Shown piece by piece: positions 1 through 6,987 of a stretch of 11,966 bases of DNA. Location: contig CAZADH010000189.1 in the NCBI GenBank assembly GCA_964483805.1, positions 1 through 11,966 on the forward strand, read 5' to 3'. The notes under the pieces were generated by a model. The model was given only the letters and a program-made list of their open reading frames with translations. It searched no databases and was not told the DNA's origin. How positions within the stretch are numbered: position 1 is the first letter of the stretch; the number at the start of each line of letters is the position of its first letter. Both the position numbers and the translations under genes were made by a program. The stretch is from CAZADH01 sp964483805 (lineage in GTDB: Bacteria > Muiribacteriota > Ozemobacteria > Ozemobacterales > Ozemobacteraceae).

Positions 1-534
<534 letters not shown>

Positions 535-557
535 CGTTGGCCTTGCCTCATGGTCTG

Positions 558-2564
558 CTACAGCGACAGGACGTGAATTTCGGTGCTCGTCTGGTTGCCG
601 GGGCGGGGTGTGACCCCATAGCGCCCCCGACCGGTCAGGAAGACGACACCCACCAGGTAGTTGCGCCCGTTGTGACGCAACCGCGAGACAATGCCGTTGT
701 AGAGGTCTTTGACCGTCTTGCGTTGTTCCTGGTTCATGGTCGCGGCCCCTGAGCCAAAAATCGCGTCGACCGTGATCTCGGGGCGTGAGATGCGCTGAAA
801 GTCGGCGCCGCTCACCGTCTGGTCCGGCTTGATCACTCCCTTGTGCTCAAAAACCCGGACCACACCCCCATCACGCGCGATCAACACCGGTGCGGCCAGC
901 GTGTCTTTGCTCGACCAGGTCAACTGTCCGCCCAGAACATTGGCCGCGGCCCCGACCGGGTCAGGTTGAAACACCCAGTCGGGGTTGGGAGATCGTTGCG
1001 AATACGTGCCCTTGAAGAGAATCTTGTCCCAGTTGCTCAGGAAAATGCCGTCGATCACCATCTTGTCGCCGGTGCTCATCGTCATCTTCGCCAATTGCGT
1101 GCGTTGGGCGCCTGACCGGTGGTAACCTCCCGATGGATCGTTCACCGTCAGGTCGTCACTGGAAAACGGTGACTTGACCGTGTATTCCGCCTTGTTGATC
1201 GAGAACAGATGCATGTCGACCCGGCCGTAGGCTTGCTGCGGCGCCGGATGGTGTACCAGGTGGATCTCGTGAACACCGCCCTCGCTGTTGCGATACAGCC
1301 AACCGAACGCCTCGCCGACAAAGGTGAAGGCCAAGACAATAGCCGGAATGGTCAACCAGGCCAGTTTCTCTTGCGAACGGGACCAGAGAATGTAGTAGTT
1401 GATGGGGAGCAATACAATGAAATACACCGCCAGATACACGAGCGGCAACGCGGCACTGGGAAGGTCGTCGACCTTGAAGCCGCCAAACAACTGGTCGACA
1501 TCGATCGTCGGGTTGCCGAACACGTCCTCGCCGGACTGCGCCGTCAACTCATCAACCAGTTTCCGCCACATGTCGCCCGGTTGCGACCAGGTATTGAGCG
1601 GAGGAGCGAACGGGAAGAACGTCAGCAAGGCGACGCTCCCCTGACCGTAGCCACGCGCGAGGATCAGTTCGTGATTGCCCTCGGGGGCCGCCAGCAATGT
1701 GCGCACGGTCGACCCGTGTCGCGTCGACAGCGCCTGCAACGATCCTTGGGAGATCTGCCCGCCATAAGTTCTTGTGAACACATCGGCCGACGAGAGCGGC
1801 ACCAGGCCGGTAACCTCGAAGCCGAGCAATAATTTGTAAAGCATATTCTGGTTGAACTGGGCAAAATTGGGATCGGGGCAGATGACCGCGTGCCCGCCTC
1901 GATAGACCCAGTCGGCCAGCGCCTCGAGTTGCCGGTTCGATGCCTTGTCGAGATTCGGATTCTTGAGAATCAACAGGTCGCAGCCCTCGTAGACCGAGCA
2001 CTTGTCGGGTAATGATTCGGCATCGATGTAGTCGATCGTCACCTCATCGCCGGTGTTGCTGCTGCCGCTGTTGTTCTTCGATTTGAAGACATCGAGCAGG
2101 TAGGTCAGGCCGCTTTGCTCACCCGTCGGCGCCACGGCCAGGATCGAGTAGAGGGAGTTGTAACTCCGCGGGATGCTCACCTGCGCCGTGTCGATCGTGG
2201 TTCCGTTGTACTCGAGCACCACCTCGGTCGAGTAGCGGAACGATCCGCGCAGCGCCATGAAATAGCGCTTCGAGGTGTTGGCTGGAAGCGTCAGATCCTG
2301 CGTGTAGTTCGGCGTTGTGCCGTCGCCGGCAACCCGAATGCGCATCGAATCATAGTTGTCGGCGGTCGGATTGGCCACCTCGACGATCAGCGGCACCGGC
2401 TTGTCGCGGCCGATCTTGCTCAGCAGCAGGCGCACGCTGATGCGCGGTTTGTCGCCGACCAGACCCTTCGGCCCGGCGGCTCCCAATACGGTCGACGAGA
2501 CCACCAACCACAGACACGCCATAAGCATGACTGCGGCCAGGGAACGGCCGGGGCGGGTGAACAT
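558..2564 (-). CDS. Membrane-anchored extracytoplasmic protein with GATase1-like region, GldG-like ABC partner
   Basis: A 668-aa protein of unknown exact function. Residues 1-29 form a signal peptide (hydrophobic AAVMLMACLWLVVSS, cleavage near GAA). A beta-rich region at about 35-130 (VPLIVEVANP) is followed at about 135-330 by a stretch that reads like a class I glutamine-amidotransferase-like fold (CDLLILKNPN, LADWVYRGGHAVICPD, GQGSVALLTFFPFAPPLNTW). No catalytic Cys-His-Glu triad was recognised. Two transmembrane helices lie at about 371-393 and 401-421, and a beta-rich tail at about 430-668. This layout recalls GldG-like and DUF4350-like accessory proteins encoded beside ABC-2 ATPases, which fits the ATPase gene immediately downstream. 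The ATG at 2562-2564 overlaps the upstream TGA at 2564-2566 (TGATG), and no Shine-Dalgarno is seen, so translation is probably coupled to the upstream gene. The reading frame is secure; the family assignment is by architecture only. Confidence 0.85.
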   Translation of the reverse strand: MFTRPGRSLAAVMLMACLWLVVSSTVLGAAGPKGLVGDKPRISVRLLLSKIGRDKPVPLIVEVANPTADNYDSMRIRVAGDGTTPNYTQDLTLPANTSKRYFMALRGSFRYSTEVVLEYNGTTIDTAQVSIPRSYNSLYSILAVAPTGEQSGLTYLLDVFKSKNNSGSSNTGDEVTIDYIDAESLPDKCSVYEGCDLLILKNPNLDKASNRQLEALADWVYRGGHAVICPDPNFAQFNQNMLYKLLLGFEVTGLVPLSSADVFTRTYGGQISQGSLQALSTRHGSTVRTLLAAPEGNHELILARGYGQGSVALLTFFPFAPPLNTWSQPGDMWRKLVDELTAQSGEDVFGNPTIDVDQLFGGFKVDDLPSAALPLVYLAVYFIVLLPINYYILWSRSQEKLAWLTIPAIVLAFTFVGEAFGWLYRNSEGGVHEIHLVHHPAPQQAYGRVDMHLFSINKAEYTVKSPFSSDDLTVNDPSGGYHRSGAQRTQLAKMTMSTGDKMVIDGIFLSNWDKILFKGTYSQRSPNPDWVFQPDPVGAAANVLGGQLTWSSKDTLAAPVLIARDGGVVRVFEHKGVIKPDQTVSGADFQRISRPEITVDAIFGSGAATMNQEQRKTVKDLYNGIVSRLRHNGRNYLVGVVFLTGRGRYGVTPRPGNQTSTEIHVLSL

Positions 2565-5104
2565 CAGCGACGTTGCAACGCGTTCATGAACGTGGAGCGT
2601 GAGGAATCCAGGACCGTGTTCAGAAGCATCCCCGACCCGCTGGTGGCAGCGTTGGTCGCGAACGACGACAAATAGTCGTCGATCGGGGTGTCCGTCTTGC
2701 TGGCCAACGGCATGATGTTCTGGGTGATGGCACTGTTCACGCGGCTGTTGAAATCGTTGACAAACTCGGCCTGAGCCAACTGCGGCGCCTTACTAACGAG
2801 GTCACGGGCCTGTTTGGTGAAATTCACCTGCCCCTGCGGATCGTATTTGTAGCGCGCCAGACCGTTGGCGTAGATCTCGGCCACCATGAGCTTGTTCCAA
2901 CTGTTGTCGTAGCGGGAGAGATTCGCGGCCTCGGCCTGCTTCATGATCGTTGGCATCTGGTTCTGGATGTCATTCCAGCGGGCGCCCTGTGCCTTCATTT
3001 CGTACACCTTGCGCTCGACCCACATGGCGCGATACTGCGATGGACTGATCAGATCATGCTGTCCTTGCAGGAGCTTCGCCTCATCGGGACTCAGCTTCAG
3101 TTTGCCTGCCTTCATGTCGGCGTACTTCTCAAACAGCGCGTCCGTCTCTTTGAGCCTGGTGTCGAGTTGTTGATACTTCGCATCGGATGACGCCTTGATG
3201 GTCTGCACAGCCAGACCGGTCAAGTCGTGATCGGAAAGCTGCGCCAGTTCAGGTTTCTGTGCCTTCAACAGGTTTTTCACCGCCGCAACGTGGGCGATGC
3301 CGCCCTGCAATCGACCCAGTTCGACCAGTTGATTGAGCTTCTGCATGCGGTCGAAGTTCTGGGCCACTGCGTCTTGGGCCTGCCGCTTGGCCGGAGAGTC
3401 GTCGAGGGACTGGGCTCGGGCGGCGTCCGCGACCCAAGCGCGCTTGGCCGCCGCCAGATCGGTCTTGTACTGGGCACAGGCCGCGTCATACGCCTTGACC
3501 GAGCGGAAATCCTTGCGGTTGGGCGGATTCTGCTCGAGCGATTGATACTTCTCGAAGCTGGCGTTGGCCTTCTGCCAGTCGGCGTCGCCCGCGTGATACT
3601 GCGCTTCGATCGCCGCCTTGCGGGCCTTGGGACCATCATACAAGTTATACTTGAGGGCCTGCACGGCCAGTTGGGCCGACCGATTGGCGACGTTGTTGCC
3701 CATCGTGTTCAGGCCTTCTTTCCAGATGTTGATGTCTTCGCGCTGGCCCTCTTTGACCTTGATCAGGTTCTCGTAATACTCGTGGGCTGGCGTTCCCGGC
3801 TGGAAGGCCGCCTGATATTGCTCGAGTTCCTTGATGTCTTCGGTGACGAACGATTTGTTGAGCAAACCTCGCGTCATCCCCGAGAAGTAGTCGACGGGAA
3901 GGCTGGTGAACAGGTCGGAAATGGCTCGGCCTTTGCTCACGTTGTCGAACATCTTGACCGACAGCTTGTCGGCCCACCGCCCGCCGGAGTAATCGTAAAA
4001 ATGCGTCGAGACCAGGGTTCCGGCGAAATCGGACACGGCGGCCCCCACGGCAGCGCGCTTCATGTCGCGTTTGAAATCCTGGAACGAATAATCTTCGGCC
4101 TTCATCGCATCGATCTCGGTGCGCAGGCGGGTCAACTCGGCGACCTCTGCATCGGTCAGAGGCCGATCGTTCATCAGGTGATTGCCGAGAATCTCGTTGA
4201 TGCGGGCCTGATTGTTGGCGATTTTCTCGGGGTAATGAAACACGTGTTCGGACCACAGTTTCTTAACGCCCCCGCCCACCACCGACGCAAGGGTGGCTCC
4301 GGTGAATCCGATGGCTGCCTTGGTCAATGCCACACGCGTGACCGCCTTGCCCACCGTCGGACCGACCATGCCGAACAGGCCTCCCGTGGCCATATTGAAC
4401 GGCGCCATGACGCCCTGGGTCACCATGTCGACGGTGACGTTCCGCCACAGCTTCGCGTCTTCGATCGGGGTCTCACGGTATTTCGCGTTCATCCGTTTTT
4501 CGTAGGCATACGTCAACAAACCGCTGCTGGCAGCGCCCATGACAATGCCGCCGATGATCATGGCCACGGGGGACAACGGCGCCAGCAGAGCCGTGACCAG
4601 GACGGTGGCAAACGACGGCAGCAGCGAGCGGCCCACGTTCCAGGCGATCCGTTCGAGCAAAGGCATCTTCTTCTCGCCCGCCTTGCCGAACAGCGCTTCC
4701 TTGGCTTTCTTGAACATCTTGGAAAACCAACTGCCTGCGGTGTTTTCTTTGACCGGTGAAACCGTGGTGGCATCGGTTGTTGTCGGCGTAACGGAGGGCG
4801 CCGGGTCGCCCGTCGCTGTGTTCGTCGATGCATCTGCCCCGCCGGACTCGCCCGAGCCGGCGGAAACGGACCCCGTTGACGGGACCGTCTCGGACTTTGC
4901 TGCGCCGATTGCCTCGTCGTAGGCACGGCGGGCTTTCAGATAGTCATCGAGTGCCTTCTGTGTGGCCTCGACATCGGTGCGATTGACGATGGCGTCGTTG
5001 TATACCTGATACGCGCGCAGATAGGAATCATGCAGAGCGCGAATCCGCTCGTCTTCGCCCGAAAACGCCGGCGCCACGCACTGCAGGAGAAGTGCGACAA
5101 CCAC
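2564..5104 (-). CDS. Large secreted protein with glycine-rich hydrophobic core (paralogue of the 6988-9069 product)
   Basis: An 846-aa protein that I cannot place in a named family. From the GTG at 5104 it begins with a hydrophobic signal segment (VVALLLQCVAPAFSG, likely cleaved near AFS|GED). Next come a short helical region at about 20-70 and a Ser/Thr/Pro/Gly-rich linker at about 70-125. The core, about 148-495, has hydrophobic glycine-rich stretches (IIGGIVMGAASSGLLTYAYE, MAPFNMATGGLFGMVGPTVG) and the conserved strings LERIAW, RMNAKYRETP, KAEDYSFQDFKRDM and KMFDNVS. This core aligns along its length with the 6988-9069 product. Residues 500-846 are charged and helical, with probable coiled coil. 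It is the first gene of the minus operon and overlaps the next by one base. The start is uncertain: the open frame extends upstream through KHAKLTFI to an amber codon, and an in-frame ATG lies beyond that stop. No Shine-Dalgarno is seen at the GTG. Function unknown; it is probably periplasmic or membrane-associated. Confidence 0.88.
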   Translation of the reverse strand: MVVALLLQCVAPAFSGEDERIRALHDSYLRAYQVYNDAIVNRTDVEATQKALDDYLKARRAYDEAIGAAKSETVPSTGSVSAGSGESGGADASTNTATGDPAPSVTPTTTDATTVSPVKENTAGSWFSKMFKKAKEALFGKAGEKKMPLLERIAWNVGRSLLPSFATVLVTALLAPLSPVAMIIGGIVMGAASSGLLTYAYEKRMNAKYRETPIEDAKLWRNVTVDMVTQGVMAPFNMATGGLFGMVGPTVGKAVTRVALTKAAIGFTGATLASVVGGGVKKLWSEHVFHYPEKIANNQARINEILGNHLMNDRPLTDAEVAELTRLRTEIDAMKAEDYSFQDFKRDMKRAAVGAAVSDFAGTLVSTHFYDYSGGRWADKLSVKMFDNVSKGRAISDLFTSLPVDYFSGMTRGLLNKSFVTEDIKELEQYQAAFQPGTPAHEYYENLIKVKEGQREDINIWKEGLNTMGNNVANRSAQLAVQALKYNLYDGPKARKAAIEAQYHAGDADWQKANASFEKYQSLEQNPPNRKDFRSVKAYDAACAQYKTDLAAAKRAWVADAARAQSLDDSPAKRQAQDAVAQNFDRMQKLNQLVELGRLQGGIAHVAAVKNLLKAQKPELAQLSDHDLTGLAVQTIKASSDAKYQQLDTRLKETDALFEKYADMKAGKLKLSPDEAKLLQGQHDLISPSQYRAMWVERKVYEMKAQGARWNDIQNQMPTIMKQAEAANLSRYDNSWNKLMVAEIYANGLARYKYDPQGQVNFTKQARDLVSKAPQLAQAEFVNDFNSRVNSAITQNIMPLASKTDTPIDDYLSSFATNAATSGSGMLLNTVLDSSRSTFMNALQRR

Positions 5105-5152
5105 GATGAACGTGAGTTTTGCGTGTTTTGACTATTGGTATCGCATGCGAAA

Positions 5153-5182
5153 ATTGTAATTAATGAGTGCTCGCAGTGTCAA
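5153..5182 (-). promoter_or_regulatory. Sigma-70-type promoter for the minus-strand operon
   Basis: On the minus strand TTGACA (5177-5182) is followed after 18 bp by TACAAT (5153-5158). The -35 is a full consensus match and the -10 matches five of six. Transcription would start near 5146-5147, about 42 nt upstream of the GTG at 5104. It lies back to back with the plus-strand promoter at 5220-5248. Confidence 0.7.
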
Positions 5183-5219
5183 CCATGCCATTCTCGCCGC
5201 TTCATCACTCCATACTGGG

Positions 5220-5248
5220 TTGCCATGACGAACCTGTGCGACTATCAT
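5220..5248 (+). promoter_or_regulatory. Sigma-70-type promoter for the small gene at 5366
   Basis: TTGCCA (5220-5225) is followed after 17 bp by TATCAT (5243-5248), each matching five of six consensus bases. The predicted start near 5255 gives a leader of about 110 nt before the ATG at 5366. The -35 boxes of this promoter and the divergent one are about 37 bp apart, so one regulator could affect both. Confidence 0.5.
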
Positions 5249-5281
5249 TGGTACAGGGCGCAGCGCGGTTTTTTCACCATG

Positions 5282-5338
5282 GCGCAGGCGTCTGATGCAG
5301 CGCGAAGTTCACCGGGTCACTGCGGTGGGAGCCTGCGC
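5282..5338 (+). promoter_or_regulatory. Structured 5' leader (nested stem-loop) upstream of the small gene
   Basis: GCGCAGGC (5282-5289) pairs perfectly with GCCTGCGC (5331-5338). Inside it CACCG (5310-5314) pairs with CGGTG (5323-5327), extended by two G-U pairs. The structure sits between the predicted transcription start and the AAGGAG ribosome binding site. It could be a regulatory leader or chance pairing in GC-rich DNA. It matches no riboswitch class known to me. Confidence 0.3.
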
Positions 5339-5365
5339 ACGACGACACGCAAGGAGCGAATTCGA

Positions 5366-5593
5366 ATGCAACCCGTCAATGCGGCGAATATGCGCCGCCC
5401 GATTGCACAAGCCTCGCTTGCCGTTAAGTCGACGGCGGCTCGAACGGCCAATCCGGCAACGGTGCAGGAGGCGCGCGGCGCGCCGGCGGTCAAACCAGGG
5501 CGGTCCGCGAATCAGAACAGCCCGGCACCCTCCGTGCAACGGCCCGAAACGACCGGCAGCCCAGTGGGACGACGCATCGACATTCGCGTTTGA
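5366..5593 (+). CDS. Small basic, probably disordered protein of unknown function (75 aa)
   Basis: A 75-aa reading frame starting ATG at 5366, preceded by a good Shine-Dalgarno AAGGAG (5351-5356, 9 nt spacing) and a plausible promoter at 5220-5248. The open frame continues upstream without a stop, but the ribosome site selects this start. The product is rich in Ala, Pro, Arg, Ser and Gln, has no signal peptide, transmembrane segment or cysteine, and is probably unstructured. It ends in GRRIDIRV, the only part that looks ordered and possibly a short interaction motif. I recognise no family. A weak hairpin follows the stop (GTGCCC 5594-5599 with GGGCAC 5617-5622) without a T-run. The gene call rests mainly on the ribosome site and promoter, so a spurious frame in GC-rich DNA remains possible. 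Confidence 0.5.
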   Translation: MQPVNAANMRRPIAQASLAVKSTAARTANPATVQEARGAPAVKPGRSANQNSPAPSVQRPETTGSPVGRRIDIRV

Positions 5594-5715
5594 GTGCCCA
5601 CCCGGCGCGAAGGTCGGGGCACCGCATGCGTCAGGCACGGCGTTCTGCCGTTTCAACAGGGCACCGCGTTGAAAAATCCTTATGACAAGCCGTTTGCCGT
5701 ATCTCACCCGGTGCC

Positions 5716-5744
5716 TTGACACGGCGTTGTCCCCGCCCTACAAT
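5716..5744 (+). promoter_or_regulatory. Strong sigma-70-type promoter for the SH3b protein gene
   Basis: TTGACA (5716-5721, full consensus) is followed after the ideal 17 bp by TACAAT (5739-5744, five of six). Transcription would start near 5751, leaving a leader of about 125 nt to the TTG start at 5876. The stretch 5594-5715 before it holds only weak inverted repeats, for example TTTCAAC 5651-5657 with GTTGAAA 5668-5674. Confidence 0.75.
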
Positions 5745-5863
5745 GACGTCACCATACCCCCAGGGTAGGGTGCAGGTGTTGGCGCGCGCCGTGGGTTTGC
5801 GGGGCGCGAATTGTGGCGTGCCCCAAGGGGCCGGCCAAGCATCGCCTCGAATCGAAGGGTGCC

Positions 5864-5878
5864 GGGAGGAAAGAATTG
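5864..5878 (+). promoter_or_regulatory. Ribosome binding site that selects a TTG start
   Basis: GGGAGGA at 5864-5870 is 5 nt upstream of TTG at 5876. It sets the start of the SH3b protein in preference to the upstream in-frame GTG at 5813, where no comparable site is visible. Confidence 0.75.
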
Positions 5879-6817
5879 AAGAAGATCAAAATCGTCTCTC
5901 TCATTGTCATCCTGTTGTCGGTCGTCGGTCTGGGCATCATCCTCGGTCAAAAGGTCTTCCACTGGCTCGAGAGCAAGAGCATGCCGCCCGCGTTGGCCAG
6001 TTCGAACAAAGATGCGGCTCCTCCCGCCGTCGGAACCGCCGTGGCCGCCTCACGGCCCTTGCCGGCGGTGTCGGCCGGCGCGTCGGTTCCACCGCCGGCC
6101 TCGGTTTCCCCGACCACCACAACCGGCGCCGTGCGTGACAATGGTTCGCGTGAAGGCGGATCGTCCGGTGTAGCCCCGGCGGCCGCACCCTCGCCGGCAG
6201 TCGCCACCGTCGCGTCGGTGGCGGCGGCGCCGGAGACCCTCGTCGCCCTGGTCGCCGGCAACGCGGTCAATGTCCGGCAAGGGCCTTCCACCAGCCACAA
6301 AAAGGTGCAGCGCATTCCGGCCGGCAGCCGCTGCGACGTGAAGAAGCGCGAAAACGGATGGACGCAGGTCGAGTTTGCCAAGGGCAAGACAGGCTGGATC
6401 CGCGACGACCTGCTCACGTTCGTGCCCCTGTCGAACGCGCAGACCGTCCAAGCTCAGATTGTTGCCTCGTTTGCCGCAAATCTGCCGCCAGCCAGTCCGG
6501 CAAAGCCCGGTGCACCTGCCGCTCCGGCCGCGCCCACGACGGTGACGGTGGCGATAGCCAAACCTGCGCCGCCTTCGAAAACCGTGAAATCACTGCGTGC
6601 CGAGAACCCGACCTCCGCGGTCATCGGCGCCAGCCCCGCCGCACGAATCCGCGCGGAACCTTCGACACGCTCGGCTGAGGTTGGCAAGGTTCTCAAGGGT
6701 CTGACGGTGTCCATCTCATCGAAGAAGACGATCGGCAAGTGGACCTGGTACGAAGTGAAGAGTCCCGATGGCAAGAAGCACGGCTGGACGCGCGAGGACA
6801 ACCTGCGCTTCGATTGA
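5876..6817 (+). CDS. Membrane-anchored protein with two SH3b domains
   Basis: A 313-aa protein, probably fixed in the inner membrane and facing the periplasm or cell wall. I chose the TTG at 5876 because GGGAGGA (5864-5870) lies 5 nt before it and the resulting N-terminus is a classic anchor: MKKIKI, then a hydrophobic helix at about 7-24. An in-frame GTG at 5813 is less likely, since it would put about 20 extra residues before the helix. An Ala/Pro/Val-rich linker (about 35-120) leads to SH3b domain 1 at about 122-182 (NAVNVRQGPSTSHKKVQRIPAG, GWTQVEF, GKTGWIRDDLL). A second Ala/Pro linker follows, then SH3b domain 2 at about 248-313 (AARIRAEPSTRSAEVGKVLKG, WTWYEV, HGWTREDNLRF). Bacterial SH3b domains commonly bind peptidoglycan or peptides; the ligand here is unknown. 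It is a single-gene unit with its own promoter and terminator. Confidence 0.9.
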   Translation: MKKIKIVSLIVILLSVVGLGIILGQKVFHWLESKSMPPALASSNKDAAPPAVGTAVAASRPLPAVSAGASVPPPASVSPTTTTGAVRDNGSREGGSSGVAPAAAPSPAVATVASVAAAPETLVALVAGNAVNVRQGPSTSHKKVQRIPAGSRCDVKKRENGWTQVEFAKGKTGWIRDDLLTFVPLSNAQTVQAQIVASFAANLPPASPAKPGAPAAPAAPTTVTVAIAKPAPPSKTVKSLRAENPTSAVIGASPAARIRAEPSTRSAEVGKVLKGLTVSISSKKTIGKWTWYEVKSPDGKKHGWTREDNLRFD

Positions 6818-6852
6818 CCGACCTCTCCGCCGCGCAAAACAGCATCCGCCAG

Positions 6853-6905
6853 CAACAAACAGCCCCTCGCCGCCGCTGAGCGCCGAGGGGCTGTTTGTTG
6901 TATTA
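6853..6905 (+). terminator. Strong intrinsic terminator between convergent genes
   Basis: A perfect 17-bp stem, CAACAAACAGCCCCTCG (6853-6869) with its reverse complement at 6884-6900, has a 14-nt loop. On the plus strand the distal arm ends TGTTTGTTG and runs into TATTATGTATTT. It is 35 bp after the SH3b stop. It also lies about 88 bp downstream of the minus-strand stop at 6988, so it may work in both directions. Confidence 0.85.
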
Positions 6906-6911
6906 TGTATT

Positions 6912-6923
6912 TACTACGTAGTA
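6912..6923. repeat. 12-bp perfect palindrome after the terminator
   Basis: TACTACGTAGTA reads the same on both strands and lies in the AT-rich gap between the two convergent genes. It may be a protein-binding site or chance. No second copy was noticed in the window. Confidence 0.35.
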
Positions 6924-6987
6924 CAGCCTGCTCCGTGGCGTGACCGCGTTGACTTGGTTCTTCCGGTTCGCGGTCGACGTCGAGCGG

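Noticed and set aside
3227..4759. Open plus-strand frame of 510 codons
   Set aside because: It lies entirely antisense to the 846-aa protein, whose reading is supported by a signal peptide, a promoter and a paralogue. The antisense product is low-quality Arg/His/Gly/Leu-rich sequence typical of GC-rich shadows.
5309..5722. Minus-strand open frame of 137 codons across the small gene
   Set aside because: There is no ribosome site and it runs through the plus-strand promoter region. The plus-strand small gene has a clear AAGGAG and a plausible promoter.
5813..5875. GTG at 5813 as the start of the SH3b protein
   Set aside because: No ribosome site precedes it, whereas GGGAGGA lies 5 nt before TTG 5876, and the TTG start gives a normal MKKIK-type membrane anchor.
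6912..6923. Palindrome TACTACGTAGTA as a recombination or attachment site
   Set aside because: There is no integrase, second copy or flanking repeat in the window. It is listed only as a palindrome.
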